From NCBI GenBank assembly GCA_964293475.1, contig CAXYYJ010000026.1, positions 10,541-74,540 of the forward strand: a stretch of 64,000 nt of DNA. Direction: 5' to 3'. The DNA is from UBA12170 sp964293475. Lineage in GTDB: Bacteria > Bacteroidota > Bacteroidia > Bacteroidales > UBA12170. Position numbers and translations under genes: made by a program. Shown piece after piece: positions 1 through 8,135 of this stretch; the first letter of the stretch is position 1, and every line of letters starts with the position of its first letter. Below the pieces are notes generated by a model, which did not search any database, had not been told where the DNA came from, and was given only the letters and a program-made list of their open reading frames with translations.

Positions 1-1
1 G

Positions 2-619
2 CTTCAGCCCGACCTTATTGTGGTCGACAGAGCAGTTCATGGCATCAACCAAAACTATTTAACCCCCGAAAACCGCGTGCCCGATACCACCCTGAATTAT
101 CCCTGGGAGTCGTGTATCATAAGCGGCGGGGGCTGGTCGCATACCAAAAATGCGAAATATATGAGCGGTCGCGATGGCATTCAGCTGTTGGTAGATATTG
201 TGGCCAAAGGCGGAAATCTGCTGCTCAATATTGCCCCAACGCCCGAAGGCGAATGGCAGCCCGGAGCCTACGAGCTTCTGAAGGAATATGGAGATTGGAT
301 GAAAATAAACAGCGAAGCCATCTACAATTCAAAACCTATTTTTCCCTATAAAGACAATAATATCTGCATGACCACCAACGAAAACGGCGATGTGTTTTAT
401 TTCTACATGGCTGCCGAGGGCGAAACTGAATTGCCTCCGAGCATCTATATTGCAGAACATCAGGCACAATTGGGCGCCGAAATAAAACTTCTCGGTAGCA
501 ATGTTCCCATCAGCTGGTCGGGACTTTGCGAAAAAGGATTTACCATCAATATTCCCAAAGCCGCCCGCCAAAACCTTCCGTGCAAACATGTGTGGGTTTT
601 TAAAATGACTACTATTTAA
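2..619 (+). CDS. GH29 alpha-L-fucosidase, C-terminal part (cut by window edge)
   Basis: The reading frame is open from base 2, so the gene begins upstream of the window and only about 205 C-terminal residues are visible. It begins LQPDLIVVDR, continues with NYLTPENRVP, and later has KGGNLLLNIAPTPEGEW, all typical of the second half of the GH29 barrel. GH29 enzymes release alpha-linked L-fucose; the nucleophile Asp region would lie before the window. The last 90 residues form the small beta-sandwich tail common in the family. A PNGase F-like gene follows after 27 bases and a second fucosidase follows that, so the three are probably one glycoprotein-degrading operon. The exact linkage specificity cannot be read from this fragment. 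Confidence 0.9.
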   Translation, partial: LQPDLIVVDRAVHGINQNYLTPENRVPDTTLNYPWESCIISGGGWSHTKNAKYMSGRDGIQLLVDIVAKGGNLLLNIAPTPEGEWQPGAYELLKEYGDWMKINSEAIYNSKPIFPYKDNNICMTTNENGDVFYFYMAAEGETELPPSIYIAEHQAQLGAEIKLLGSNVPISWSGLCEKGFTINIPKAARQNLPCKHVWVFKMTTI

Positions 620-646
620 GCCAAAAACACACAAAACCATAAGCCA

Positions 647-2329
647 ATGAACCCATTAAAACACACCTCCCTGAAATATCTGTTTTTGCCTTTCTTCATG
701 CTTTGCTTTTCGTATCAGTCAGTAAGTCAGTATGGAACAGTTATATATCAACGTTCCTACAACAGCGAAACCGATACCACCCGCACAATGTTTTTGAAAT
801 TTTCTAATAAGGTAGCCCATCTCGAAGAGCACTCCTCAGGAATTACTCAACTGATGGATTTTAGCGGAAAAACAGTGGTGGAGTTTATGCAATTCGATGA
901 AAAATGGTATCAAACCCGAACCGATTTCACGCAATTGCCTCAGCCGCAATTTCTCAGCGACACCTTGACCATTCTGGGCTATTCGTGCCGCAAAGCTCAG
1001 TTTTCGTATTTTTCCAATACCATTGAAGTTTGGTATACAGCAGCCGCCCCAATTTTTGGAAGCCCCATAAAAGAATATCTGATTGATGATTGCCTGGTGC
1101 TGAAATTAGTTTTTAACGGGAATTTTACCTTTTTGGCCACCGGAATAAACCTTGACAAACCCGTTATTACCGGTCTTCCTCCCGATTCGGCGCTGGAAAT
1201 AACCAAGGCCCGTGCCCGGGAATTGCAAATCAACAGCCGCTTTGTTCAGGTGCCTGTTTTTCATCATCAGCAAATCAATTTTGTAGATTCCATCATCAAT
1301 CCACCGTTCGACAAGCCCGATGCGGTGTTTCGGCTGAGTCATGGCACCGTGGTGATGAAAAAAGTTCGGCTGCCCGAAATAGCCCGCCAGGGAGCTTCGG
1401 TTTTTGCCCGTGTAAGTACCTTTTCCAATGGCGATGCCTACGACCGCACCTGCTCGCTTTTTACCCTCAGCAGCACTAAGCACAAAACCATTCTCGATGC
1501 ATTGAAAAACGGGCTGGAAGAGTTACCTGTTTTTACCGACAATCAAAGCGGTGTTTATCAAGGCTTTGTAGCCACCGATACCTACAGTCCGCCCGTAGAG
1601 CTTATGCGGTTTTTCACTTCGTTTGGGGCGAAACACTTTAACAATTTACGACCCATCAACAACTATATCTGGGCCGATTCGGTGGTTTATAAGCAGGAAA
1701 TTACCAGCCTGATTCCCAACGACGAAGAGGAGATTTGGATTGGAGTTTTTATTGGAAATTACGATTTGGGAGGTCATTTCCTGAATCTCGACTTGCAGTT
1801 TTATCCTGCCTGGGAACCCGTGGAGCCACCCAAAAAATTCATTCTCCCCTTGTTTAACACCGTGAATATTATGGAGATGAGTGGTCAGAACTACGGGCGA
1901 TTTTTCAATAACGACACTCTGGTGGTCGATTTTGAAATCAACGATTCTCTGTCGCAGGCCAATCTGGTTTTCACTACAACAGGTCACGGTGGCTGGGGTG
2001 GTGGCGATGAGTTTAACCCTAAACTCAACCAGCTATTTTTGGATGGAGAACAGATTTTTAATCATACGCCCTGGCGCACCGACTGCGGAAGCTACCGTCT
2101 GCTGAATCCGGCCAGCGGAAACTTCGAAAACGGACTCTCGTCCAGCGATTTGAGCCGGTCGAACTGGTGTCCCGGAACGGTGACCAATCCATTTTTTATC
2201 CCCCTGAAAGATTTGAATCCCGGCCAACACCAAATTCGTGTGGTCATAAATCAGGGCAGCGACGAAGGCGGAAGTTTTAGCGCCTGGTGTGTGTCGGGAA
2301 CCATTATAGCCAATATACCTAATCCATAA
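647..2329 (+). CDS. PNGase F-like peptide-N-glycosidase with extra N-terminal domain
   Basis: This enzyme should cleave the amide bond between Asn and the first GlcNAc of N-glycans on secreted or captured glycoproteins. An N-terminal signal peptide (about residues 1-27) is followed by a roughly 170-residue domain with some GLPGLI-like features, possibly equivalent to the bowl-like domain of PNGase F-II enzymes. The catalytic half starts near residue 220. Visible landmarks are NGDAYDRT (Asp266, position of the PNGase F catalytic Asp), GGWGGGDEFN (Glu455), the DCGSYRLLNPASGNF stretch and SNWCPG (Trp507). At 560 residues it is much longer than classical PNGase F. It sits between two GH29 fucosidases and has no T9SS tail. 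The assignment to the family is firm; the role of the N-domain is inference. Confidence 0.9.
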   Translation: MNPLKHTSLKYLFLPFFMLCFSYQSVSQYGTVIYQRSYNSETDTTRTMFLKFSNKVAHLEEHSSGITQLMDFSGKTVVEFMQFDEKWYQTRTDFTQLPQPQFLSDTLTILGYSCRKAQFSYFSNTIEVWYTAAAPIFGSPIKEYLIDDCLVLKLVFNGNFTFLATGINLDKPVITGLPPDSALEITKARARELQINSRFVQVPVFHHQQINFVDSIINPPFDKPDAVFRLSHGTVVMKKVRLPEIARQGASVFARVSTFSNGDAYDRTCSLFTLSSTKHKTILDALKNGLEELPVFTDNQSGVYQGFVATDTYSPPVELMRFFTSFGAKHFNNLRPINNYIWADSVVYKQEITSLIPNDEEEIWIGVFIGNYDLGGHFLNLDLQFYPAWEPVEPPKKFILPLFNTVNIMEMSGQNYGRFFNNDTLVVDFEINDSLSQANLVFTTTGHGGWGGGDEFNPKLNQLFLDGEQIFNHTPWRTDCGSYRLLNPASGNFENGLSSSDLSRSNWCPGTVTNPFFIPLKDLNPGQHQIRVVINQGSDEGGSFSAWCVSGTIIANIPNP

Positions 2330-2339
2330 AAAGCTTACT

Positions 2340-3659
2340 ATGAAGAAATTAGTTCTAAGTGTTTGTTTAATTGCTTGTTTTTTCAGTTCTTCCTGGGCTC
2401 AGGAGATGAATAAAACAGAGCGAATGCAGTGGTTTAAAGACGCCAAACTGGGGATTTTTATCCATTGGGGAATTTATTCGGTGGAGGGAATTGACGAGTC
2501 GTGGTCGTTTTTCAATGGCTATATTTCGCATGAGGACTATTTGAAGCAATTGAATGGTTTCACTGCGGCAAAGTATCAGCCCGAAAAATGGGCCGAAATC
2601 ATTAAAAACAGTGGAGCCAAATATGCCGTTATCACCACCAAGCACCACGATGGGGTGGCTCTGTGGGACAGTAAATCGGCCAGTTTGAATGTGGTTGACA
2701 AGTCGCCGGCCCAACGCGATTTGATAGCTCCTTTTGCCAAAGCCATCCGAAATCAGGGACTTAAACTGGGCTTTTACTACTCGCTTCTCGATTGGTCGCA
2801 CCCCGATTACCCCAATTTTACCCGCGACCAAAAGCGCTACGAGCAGGATTCGGTAAGGTGGCAACGTTTTGTGGATTTTAATTTTGCCCAGTTGGCCGAG
2901 CTGAGCGAATATCATCCCGATTTATACTGGTTCGATGGCGATTGGGAACAAACAGCCCAACAGTGGAAAGCAAAAGAGATAAGAGAATATCTGCTCGACA
3001 AAACTCCCAAAACCATTATCAACTCACGCTTGCAAGGCTATGGCGATTATGCCACCCCCGAACAGGGAGTTCCCATCTCCCGGCCACAGGCCGAGTATTG
3101 GGAGCTTTGCCTCACCATGAACAATAGCTGGGGCTTTCAACCCAACGATAAGGATTATAAATCGGCCAATCAAATCATCAGGATTTTTGTCGATTGCATG
3201 AGCATGGGCGGAAATCTGCTGCTCGATATTGGTCCCAAACCCGATGGAAGCATTGCTCAGGAACAATTGGACATTCTTGCAGAGCTGGGCAGCTGGACAA
3301 GCAAGCACGAATCGGCCATTTATGGCACCACAGCCGGAATTCCCCGCCAACACTTCAATGGCTATACCACACTGTCGAAAGACAAGAATATTCTGTATCT
3401 CTATGTGGACAATAACCCCACAGGTCCACTTCTGATTAAAGGCTTGAAGAATAAAGTAAGCCGGATTTGGGTGGTTGGTAACGGAACCAAGCTCAATTAT
3501 GACGTAAAAGGCAAAATGTACTGGAGCGAAGTCCCCGGATTGTTGTACATAGACCTGCCGCCGGGCGTTCAGGATAAAAATGTTACAGTGATTGCTGTGC
3601 TGCTCGACGGCCCCATCGACTTGTATTCGGACGAGGTGAAGCCTATTGAGTCGAATTAA
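2340..3659 (+). CDS. GH29 alpha-L-fucosidase
   Basis: This is a full-length 439-residue fucosidase with a signal peptide ending at SSSWAQ (about residue 21). The start of the barrel shows the GH29 pattern KLGIFIHWGIYSVEG, then TTKHHDGVALWDS, and the likely nucleophile Asp199 in LYWFDGDW. GGNLLLDIGPKPDGS marks the end of the catalytic domain, and the last 100 residues form a beta-sandwich. It begins 10 bases after the PNGase F-like gene, so co-transcription is likely. It is only distantly similar to the truncated fucosidase at the window start, suggesting different linkages (for example core versus antenna fucose), but that is inference. Confidence 0.93.
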   Translation: MKKLVLSVCLIACFFSSSWAQEMNKTERMQWFKDAKLGIFIHWGIYSVEGIDESWSFFNGYISHEDYLKQLNGFTAAKYQPEKWAEIIKNSGAKYAVITTKHHDGVALWDSKSASLNVVDKSPAQRDLIAPFAKAIRNQGLKLGFYYSLLDWSHPDYPNFTRDQKRYEQDSVRWQRFVDFNFAQLAELSEYHPDLYWFDGDWEQTAQQWKAKEIREYLLDKTPKTIINSRLQGYGDYATPEQGVPISRPQAEYWELCLTMNNSWGFQPNDKDYKSANQIIRIFVDCMSMGGNLLLDIGPKPDGSIAQEQLDILAELGSWTSKHESAIYGTTAGIPRQHFNGYTTLSKDKNILYLYVDNNPTGPLLIKGLKNKVSRIWVVGNGTKLNYDVKGKMYWSEVPGLLYIDLPPGVQDKNVTVIAVLLDGPIDLYSDEVKPIESN

Positions 3660-3809
3660 GCGTTGATTTGCAAACTGGCTGATTCAATTAAATGTTGGAA
3701 TAAGCCGACAGAACGCTCGCTTTGTGTTTTCTTAACAATTTGTTTTTAGCGGTTATGGCTTTTGCCTTTCATTAATCGCGTTATTTGCCTTTTATCACAA
3801 ACCATTCTT

Positions 3810-4907
3810 ATGACAAAAGCCAGAATTAAATTCTCCACCCAAACAGGTGCCGATTTTGCCCAGGAGCTTCGACAAAATATAAAGACCTATTTCGAAGACA
3901 GAAATGTATCGAAATTTGGAAATACCAACCTTACTTTTAAGTCTATTTTTATGACGAGCCTTTACGTGATTCCCTTTTTTCTCATGATTTTCGGAGTCAT
4001 TGACGGGTTGGGATTGAGCCTTTTGGCCTGGGCCATCATGGGCTTCGGAATGGCTGGTATTGGCATGGGAATCATGCACGATGCCAATCATGGCGCATTT
4101 TCCAAATATCCCTGGGTGAACACTTTGGTTAGCAAATCCATGTATTTTATTGGCGGATATCCGGCCAACTGGCGACATCAGCACAATACGCTGCACCACG
4201 GTTTTACCAATATCGATGGGCACGACGAAGATATTGACCCTGTGGCCATTATCAGACTTTCGCCCCACAAACCCCATTACGGAATTCACAGGTTTCAGCA
4301 TTATTATGCCTGGTTTCTCTATGGATTAATGACCATTTCGTGGGCTTCGTACCGCGATTTTAAACAGCTCTATTTCTATAGCAAACAACCCAATTTCAAG
4401 AACGATGGAAAATCGACCCTCTTTCTTTTCGCCGATTTACTTTTGGCCAAAGTGGTTTATTTTGGGGTATTTTTGGCGCTTCCAATCTACATGATGCCCT
4501 TAGCCTGGGGATGGGTTTTGCTCGGCTTTATGGTGATGCATTTTGTTTGCGGGTTTATTCTGGCCATTATTTTCCAAACGGCCCACGTGATGACCACCAC
4601 AGCGTTTCCCAATCCGGAGAATGGTCAGCTGGAAACCAATTGGGCTGTTCATCAGCTGCTTACCACAACCAACTATTCACCCCGCAGCCGCGTATTTTCG
4701 TGGTTTATCGGCGGATTGAATTTTCAGGTGGAGCATCATTTGTTTCCCCAAATCAGCCATGTGCACTATAAAAAGCTGTCGGCCATGGTGAAAAAAACAG
4801 CAGAGAAGCACAAGTTTCCCTACTATGTGGAACCAAGTTTTATGGTTGCGTTGGGCAAGCATTATCAAATGCTCAAGATGCTCGGGCGAAAATCTGTGGT
4901 TAGTTAG
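3810..4907 (+). CDS. Membrane fatty acid desaturase
   Basis: The protein has the three histidine boxes of front-end/acyl-lipid membrane desaturases: HDANH (from His90), HNTLHH (from His125) and QVEHH (His at 309-310), with hydrophobic hairpins around residues 45-95 and 205-260. These boxes hold the di-iron centre that inserts a double bond into a fatty acyl chain. The ATG at 3810 is preferred: it begins MTKARIKFSTQTGADF, whereas an upstream ATG at 3762 adds 16 residues unlike the family. The gene stands alone after the fucosidase and before the BlaI pair. Substrate and double-bond position cannot be told from sequence. Confidence 0.9.
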   Translation: MTKARIKFSTQTGADFAQELRQNIKTYFEDRNVSKFGNTNLTFKSIFMTSLYVIPFFLMIFGVIDGLGLSLLAWAIMGFGMAGIGMGIMHDANHGAFSKYPWVNTLVSKSMYFIGGYPANWRHQHNTLHHGFTNIDGHDEDIDPVAIIRLSPHKPHYGIHRFQHYYAWFLYGLMTISWASYRDFKQLYFYSKQPNFKNDGKSTLFLFADLLLAKVVYFGVFLALPIYMMPLAWGWVLLGFMVMHFVCGFILAIIFQTAHVMTTTAFPNPENGQLETNWAVHQLLTTTNYSPRSRVFSWFIGGLNFQVEHHLFPQISHVHYKKLSAMVKKTAEKHKFPYYVEPSFMVALGKHYQMLKMLGRKSVVS

Positions 4908-5073
4908 TGGTTCTCGTTTCGAAAAAATGCCTAATCGGGCAATACTATTTTCCTTCATTTTCTGATAGAAATGTCTTCTTTGCGATTTTTCCTGCAATAC
5001 ATTAGCAATAATAGTTTCTATAAATAACTGTCATTCAATTTAATAGGACAAATATTAAAATATTTTGAAAACA

Positions 5074-5109
5074 AACTAAAAATATAGTTGACAAACTAAG
5101 TCATTAGTT
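5074..5109 (+). promoter_or_regulatory. Promoter with two BlaI-type operator palindromes
   Basis: Two copies of the pattern AACTAA-N4-TTAGTT lie here: 5074-5089 (right arm ATAGTT, one mismatch) and 5094-5109 (perfect), 20 bp apart. A Bacteroidota promoter is laid over them: a TTG at 5088-5090, then a 20-base spacer, then TATATTTG at 5111-5118. The perfect palindrome fills the spacer between the -33 and -7 elements, so a bound repressor dimer would block RNA polymerase. The BlaI-type repressor encoded just downstream is the obvious ligand (inference from position and family). Confidence 0.7.
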
Positions 5110-5121
5110 ATATATTTGTTG

Positions 5122-5143
5122 AACCGGAGTTTCCGGTTTTTTT
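5122..5143 (+). terminator. Terminator-like hairpin in the blaI leader
   Basis: AACCGGA (5122-5128), a GTT loop and TCCGGTT (5132-5138) form a perfect 7-bp stem followed by a run of seven T (5137-5143). It begins a few bases after the TATATTTG box and ends 27 bases before the repressor start codon. It could attenuate the operon or stop transcription entering from the desaturase gene. The structure is seen directly; the function is inferred. Confidence 0.5.
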
Positions 5144-5154
5144 AGATTTATATT

Positions 5155-5170
5155 AACTAAAAACTTAGTT
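5155..5170 (+). promoter_or_regulatory. Third BlaI-type operator palindrome, abutting the start codon
   Basis: AACTAAAAACTTAGTT is the third copy of the AACTAA-N4-TTAGTT pattern and ends at the base before the repressor ATG (5171). It is a perfect 6+6 palindrome with the same 4-base spacer as the two copies at the promoter. Repressor bound here would act as a roadblock or cover the ribosome-binding region. Confidence 0.65.
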
Positions 5171-5563
5171 ATGGAAAACAAACGACTCACCAAGGCAGAG
5201 GAAGAAGTGATGCAGCAACTCTGGGAGCTCAAGGAAGCTTTTGTAAACGAGTTGGTGGAGAAATTTCCCGACCCCAAGCCCGCCTACAATACCGTTTCCA
5301 CCATCATCAGAATTTTGGAAAAAAAGGGGTTTGTGGCGCACAGGGCCTTTGGCAAATCGCATCAATACTATCCTGTTCAGAGTAAAAAGGAATATGCCAA
5401 TAAGCATTTCAGCCATTTTATAGAAAACTATTTCAGCAATAGTTATCAGTCGCTCGTTTCCTTTCTCACCCATCACGACAAGCTCGATATACAAGATATG
5501 GAAGCCATCAGAACCTTGATGGATGTAGAAATTAAACGGCAGAAAGGAGGCCAAAATGGATAA
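5171..5563 (+). CDS. BlaI/MecI/CopY-family transcriptional repressor
   Basis: This 130-residue winged-helix protein starts with the family pattern LTKAEEEVMQQLWELKEAFVNEL, and the recognition helix region reads PAYNTVSTIIRILEKKGFV. Members bind palindromes as dimers and are cleaved by a partner membrane protease. The partner here is the M56 gene that overlaps its last 8 bases. Three matching palindromes in front of the gene support autoregulation. No beta-lactamase lies next to it, so the regulon is probably not classical antibiotic resistance; in Bacteroidota such pairs are common and of mostly unknown purpose. Confidence 0.93.
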   Translation: MENKRLTKAEEEVMQQLWELKEAFVNELVEKFPDPKPAYNTVSTIIRILEKKGFVAHRAFGKSHQYYPVQSKKEYANKHFSHFIENYFSNSYQSLVSFLTHHDKLDIQDMEAIRTLMDVEIKRQKGGQNG

Positions 5564-6851
5564 TCTGTTATTGTATGTCATCGAAGCCAACCTAAGCATT
5601 GCGCTTCTTTTTGGGGTTTATTATCTCGTCCTGCGAAACTCACCCTATTTTGGCTGGAACCGATTTTACCTGCTGGCTGCGCTTATTCTTTCCATCTCCA
5701 TTCCCCTGATCGATTTTAGCCAATTCAATGCCAACATACTATACGTGGTTCAGCTCGAAGCCTTCAACGTTGGCGCACAATTGAACAGCACAGTTCAGGA
5801 GACAGCTATTCCACCAACACATATTTTTCTGTACATCTATCTCATTATCTCTTCGTTAATGATTTTAAAAATGATGTGGCATTTGGTAAGAATTCTTCAA
5901 ATAAGAGCAAAATCGAAAGTCGAAATTCATCCAACCACAGCCACCCGCGTTTATATAAACCCATTTCAAAACTTCAGCTTTTTTGGGTGGTTGTTCATCC
6001 GCTTTGACGATTCAAATAATCAGGCCATCATTGAACATGAGAAATCACACGCAAGGCTTTTCCATAGTTTCGATATTGTGTTGGTAAAGCTTTTCCAGAG
6101 CTTTTTCTGGTTCAATCCGGTTTTGTTTCTTATGGAAAAGGAACTTCGGCTTCAACATGAATATGTGGTTGATAAAAAAGTACTCACCGAATATCAAAAC
6201 ATTCTCGATTATCAGCAATTGCTTTTGAACCAGGTTTTTAATACCGAATTCAATTTATTCAGCAATCATTTCAATCAATCATTTTTATTAAACAGATTCA
6301 CCATGATGACAAAAAAACAAAACAAAAAAAGCCCGCTGTTCATTGCTGCAGCACTCCTACTCATGATTTCAATCCCCATCATTGTGGGTTGTAGCATGGA
6401 GAAACAAAACAATCAGCAAGAAGAAACCCAGCAACAATCAGACGAAAGCGTCAACGCCCCAAAATCCAGTGCAGAAGATGCTACAATGCCTGCCACACCA
6501 GCAGAAACCGGAACCCAAACCGTGGCCGACACCAGTACAGTTTTTATGGTAGTGGAAGAAATGCCTGAATTTCCAGGTGGACAGGAGAAAATGTTCGAAT
6601 ATCTAAGACAAAACATCAACTATCCCGAAGCTGCAAAGAAAAACGGCGTTACAGGAAAAGTATTTGTAAACTTTGTGGTTGAGAAAGATGGAACCATTTC
6701 GACTGTGCAGATAACCCGCGGAATTGGTGGCGGTTGCGACGAAGAAGCGGTTAGAGTTATTAAGTCCATGCCCAACTGGAAACCAGGCAAGCAAAGAGGC
6801 GAAGCGATGAGAGTACAGTTCCAAATGCCAATAAACTTTGTTTTGAAGTAA
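5556..6851 (+). CDS. M56 (BlaR1-like) membrane protease with C-terminal TonB domain
   Basis: The 431-residue protein starts with membrane segments near residues 5-22, 30-50 and 90-108, followed by the zinc protease motif HEKSH (His161) typical of BlaR1/MecR1 M56 domains. Another membrane segment lies near 260-278 (AAALLLMISIPIIVGC). After a low-complexity periplasmic linker rich in Gln, Glu, Thr and Ala comes a TonB_C domain (about 335-431) with the motif EMPEFPGG and INYPEAAKKNGVTGKV. In place of the penicillin-binding sensor of BlaR1 it has TonB_C, so the stimulus is likely an envelope signal. It overlaps the repressor gene by 8 bases and would cleave that repressor. Confidence 0.92.
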   Translation: MDNLLLYVIEANLSIALLFGVYYLVLRNSPYFGWNRFYLLAALILSISIPLIDFSQFNANILYVVQLEAFNVGAQLNSTVQETAIPPTHIFLYIYLIISSLMILKMMWHLVRILQIRAKSKVEIHPTTATRVYINPFQNFSFFGWLFIRFDDSNNQAIIEHEKSHARLFHSFDIVLVKLFQSFFWFNPVLFLMEKELRLQHEYVVDKKVLTEYQNILDYQQLLLNQVFNTEFNLFSNHFNQSFLLNRFTMMTKKQNKKSPLFIAAALLLMISIPIIVGCSMEKQNNQQEETQQQSDESVNAPKSSAEDATMPATPAETGTQTVADTSTVFMVVEEMPEFPGGQEKMFEYLRQNINYPEAAKKNGVTGKVFVNFVVEKDGTISTVQITRGIGGGCDEEAVRVIKSMPNWKPGKQRGEAMRVQFQMPINFVLK

Positions 6852-6883
6852 TTGAATGCTATTTATCCCCAAAATGTCCAAAG

Positions 6884-6912
6884 AGCTGAATCAGAAATGG
6901 TTCGGCTTTTTT
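6884..6912 (+). terminator. Intrinsic terminator of the blaI/M56 operon
   Basis: The arms AGCTGAATCA (6884-6893) and TGGTTCGGCT (6898-6907) pair over ten positions, two of them G-U, around a GAAA tetraloop, and run into seven T. It lies 33 bases after the M56 stop codon. Confidence 0.85.
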
Positions 6913-7042
6913 TATGAGATTGGTGGAATTGGGGTTAATGCATCAGAAAGTACTTTCACAAAAAACACCCCCATATAGCATTTTAAAAGTTACGCCAACT
7001 TGTTATTGTTCCACATTTGGTGTAGTTTTAAACCAAAAAACA

Positions 7043-7216
7043 ATGTCGAGACAAATCAAATCCTTCAAAAAACCAAATGATGAACAGTTAAAAACGCAGA
7101 CAGACTGGCTTAGAGCCAAATTGGAACGTGCAGAAAATAGCGGTTTTACAACTGATTAAAAGAAACAAATATTGATGCACTCCAAGGCAATGCTTAATAA
7201 GATTATCGGATTATAG
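7043..7216 (+). pseudogene. ParD-like antitoxin pseudogene (in-frame stop)
   Basis: The frame starts MSRQIKSFKKPNDEQL and runs through DWLRAKLERAENSGFTTD, then meets TAA at 7157-7159. Reading on in the same frame gives KKQILMHSKAMLNKIIGL before a second stop at 7214. The combined text, AENSGFTTD(stop)KKQILMHSKAML, resembles the C-terminal half of ParD/CopG-type antitoxins (SGF-T-D-K-E-I-L pattern). No ParE toxin follows, so this is probably the scar of a lost toxin-antitoxin module. The 38-residue upstream part might still be made. The family call rests on a short motif and is tentative. Confidence 0.5.
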
Positions 7217-7233
7217 CCAATCGCCAATCCGAT
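7205..7233. repeat. Inverted repeat between ParD remnant and HigA-like gene
   Basis: ATCGGATT (7205-7212) and AATCCGAT (7226-7233) are exact inverse copies with a 13-base loop. It lies about 80 bases before the HigA-like gene and could be an operator or a remnant structure; it has no T run, so it is not a typical terminator. Confidence 0.4.
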
Positions 7234-7310
7234 TCCCCATAAAGTCTCCTTCTAAAATAATTGGAAAAAGATTCCTTTTAAAAGAACCATTGATTATCTT
7301 TGTACCTACG

Positions 7311-7640
7311 ATGCAAATGGATAATACCTTGAAAATATACACTTTAGATGATGCTAAAGATAAGCATTTAGGAAAAGTTGGTACAGACAAACGGGATCAA
7401 TATGAATATGAATTGCGGCTTGATTTATTGGGGGAAATGATAAAAAAAGCTCGTCAGGAAAGAAACTTAACGCAAACGCAACTCGGTGAATTAATTGGAG
7501 TTCAAAAATCACAAATCTCCCGCATAGAAAACAATGCAAAGAACGTAACCATCGAAACTATTCTAAGAGTATTTAGAGCATTAAAAGCCAAGGTAAATTT
7601 CAACGTTGAACTTTTAGACGGAGATTTTAAAATTGCATAA
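7311..7640 (+). CDS. HigA-like XRE antitoxin without visible toxin
   Basis: This roughly 109-residue protein has an N-terminal stretch (YTLDDAKDKHLGKVGTDKRDQYEYELRLDLLGEMIKKAR) and a helix-turn-helix domain (about residues 50-100, NLTQTQLGELIGVQKSQISRIENN) typical of antitoxins paired with RelE/HigB toxins in Bacteroidota. In such pairs the toxin gene normally sits just upstream, but here the preceding bases hold only the ParD remnant and an inverted repeat. A TATCTTTG -7 box at 7295-7302 lies right before the start; ATG at 7311 or 7317 is more likely than the upstream TTG at 7290. It may be an orphan regulator that survived toxin loss. Confidence 0.8.
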   Translation: MQMDNTLKIYTLDDAKDKHLGKVGTDKRDQYEYELRLDLLGEMIKKARQERNLTQTQLGELIGVQKSQISRIENNAKNVTIETILRVFRALKAKVNFNVELLDGDFKIA

Positions 7641-7777
7641 ACTACATTAACAACAGAATACTAAACAATCATAAAAAGGACAAAACCAGAAAACTAAACA
7701 AACTGACAATTACGAAACTAAAGGGAATTTTACGGATTTTGACAAAATAGATACAGTTAATCCTTAATAAATATACC

Positions 7778-8023
7778 ATGAGAAAAGTTTTATTAGTTCC
7801 TTTTCTGATTTCATTTCATTTCGCCTCCGCAGGAACCGGTGGTGCAAAAGATGATTATCTCCTGATCCTTTCAATCATTGCGGTGCTGCTATTTATTCTA
7901 ACCGTGCTGTGCTCAATTGATTTTGTAAGAAAACTTATAAAAGAACGCAAGGAAAAGAAAAAGGCTCTTCTTGCGGAGAAGGAGAGTGGCGAAGAAAGTC
8001 AATTGACTGATAATCCATCCTGA
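7778..8023 (+). CDS. Small membrane protein, unknown function
   Basis: An 81-residue protein with a signal-like N-terminus (MRKVLLVPFLISFHFASA), a transmembrane helix near residues 28-50 (YLLILSIIAVLLFILTVLCSI) and a highly charged cytoplasmic tail rich in Lys and Glu. No family is recognised. It stands alone between the orphan antitoxin and the TAC operon. Confidence 0.6.
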   Translation: MRKVLLVPFLISFHFASAGTGGAKDDYLLILSIIAVLLFILTVLCSIDFVRKLIKERKEKKKALLAEKESGEESQLTDNPS

Positions 8024-8135
8024 AGCGAAGACCACAGAAATTGAAAATTCAGGGCCACAAAACACCTGACTTTTATTGCATATACAGAAAACATAGAGTT
8101 AAAAAGGCATTGAAAAGTCGGAGCAATATAAATAG

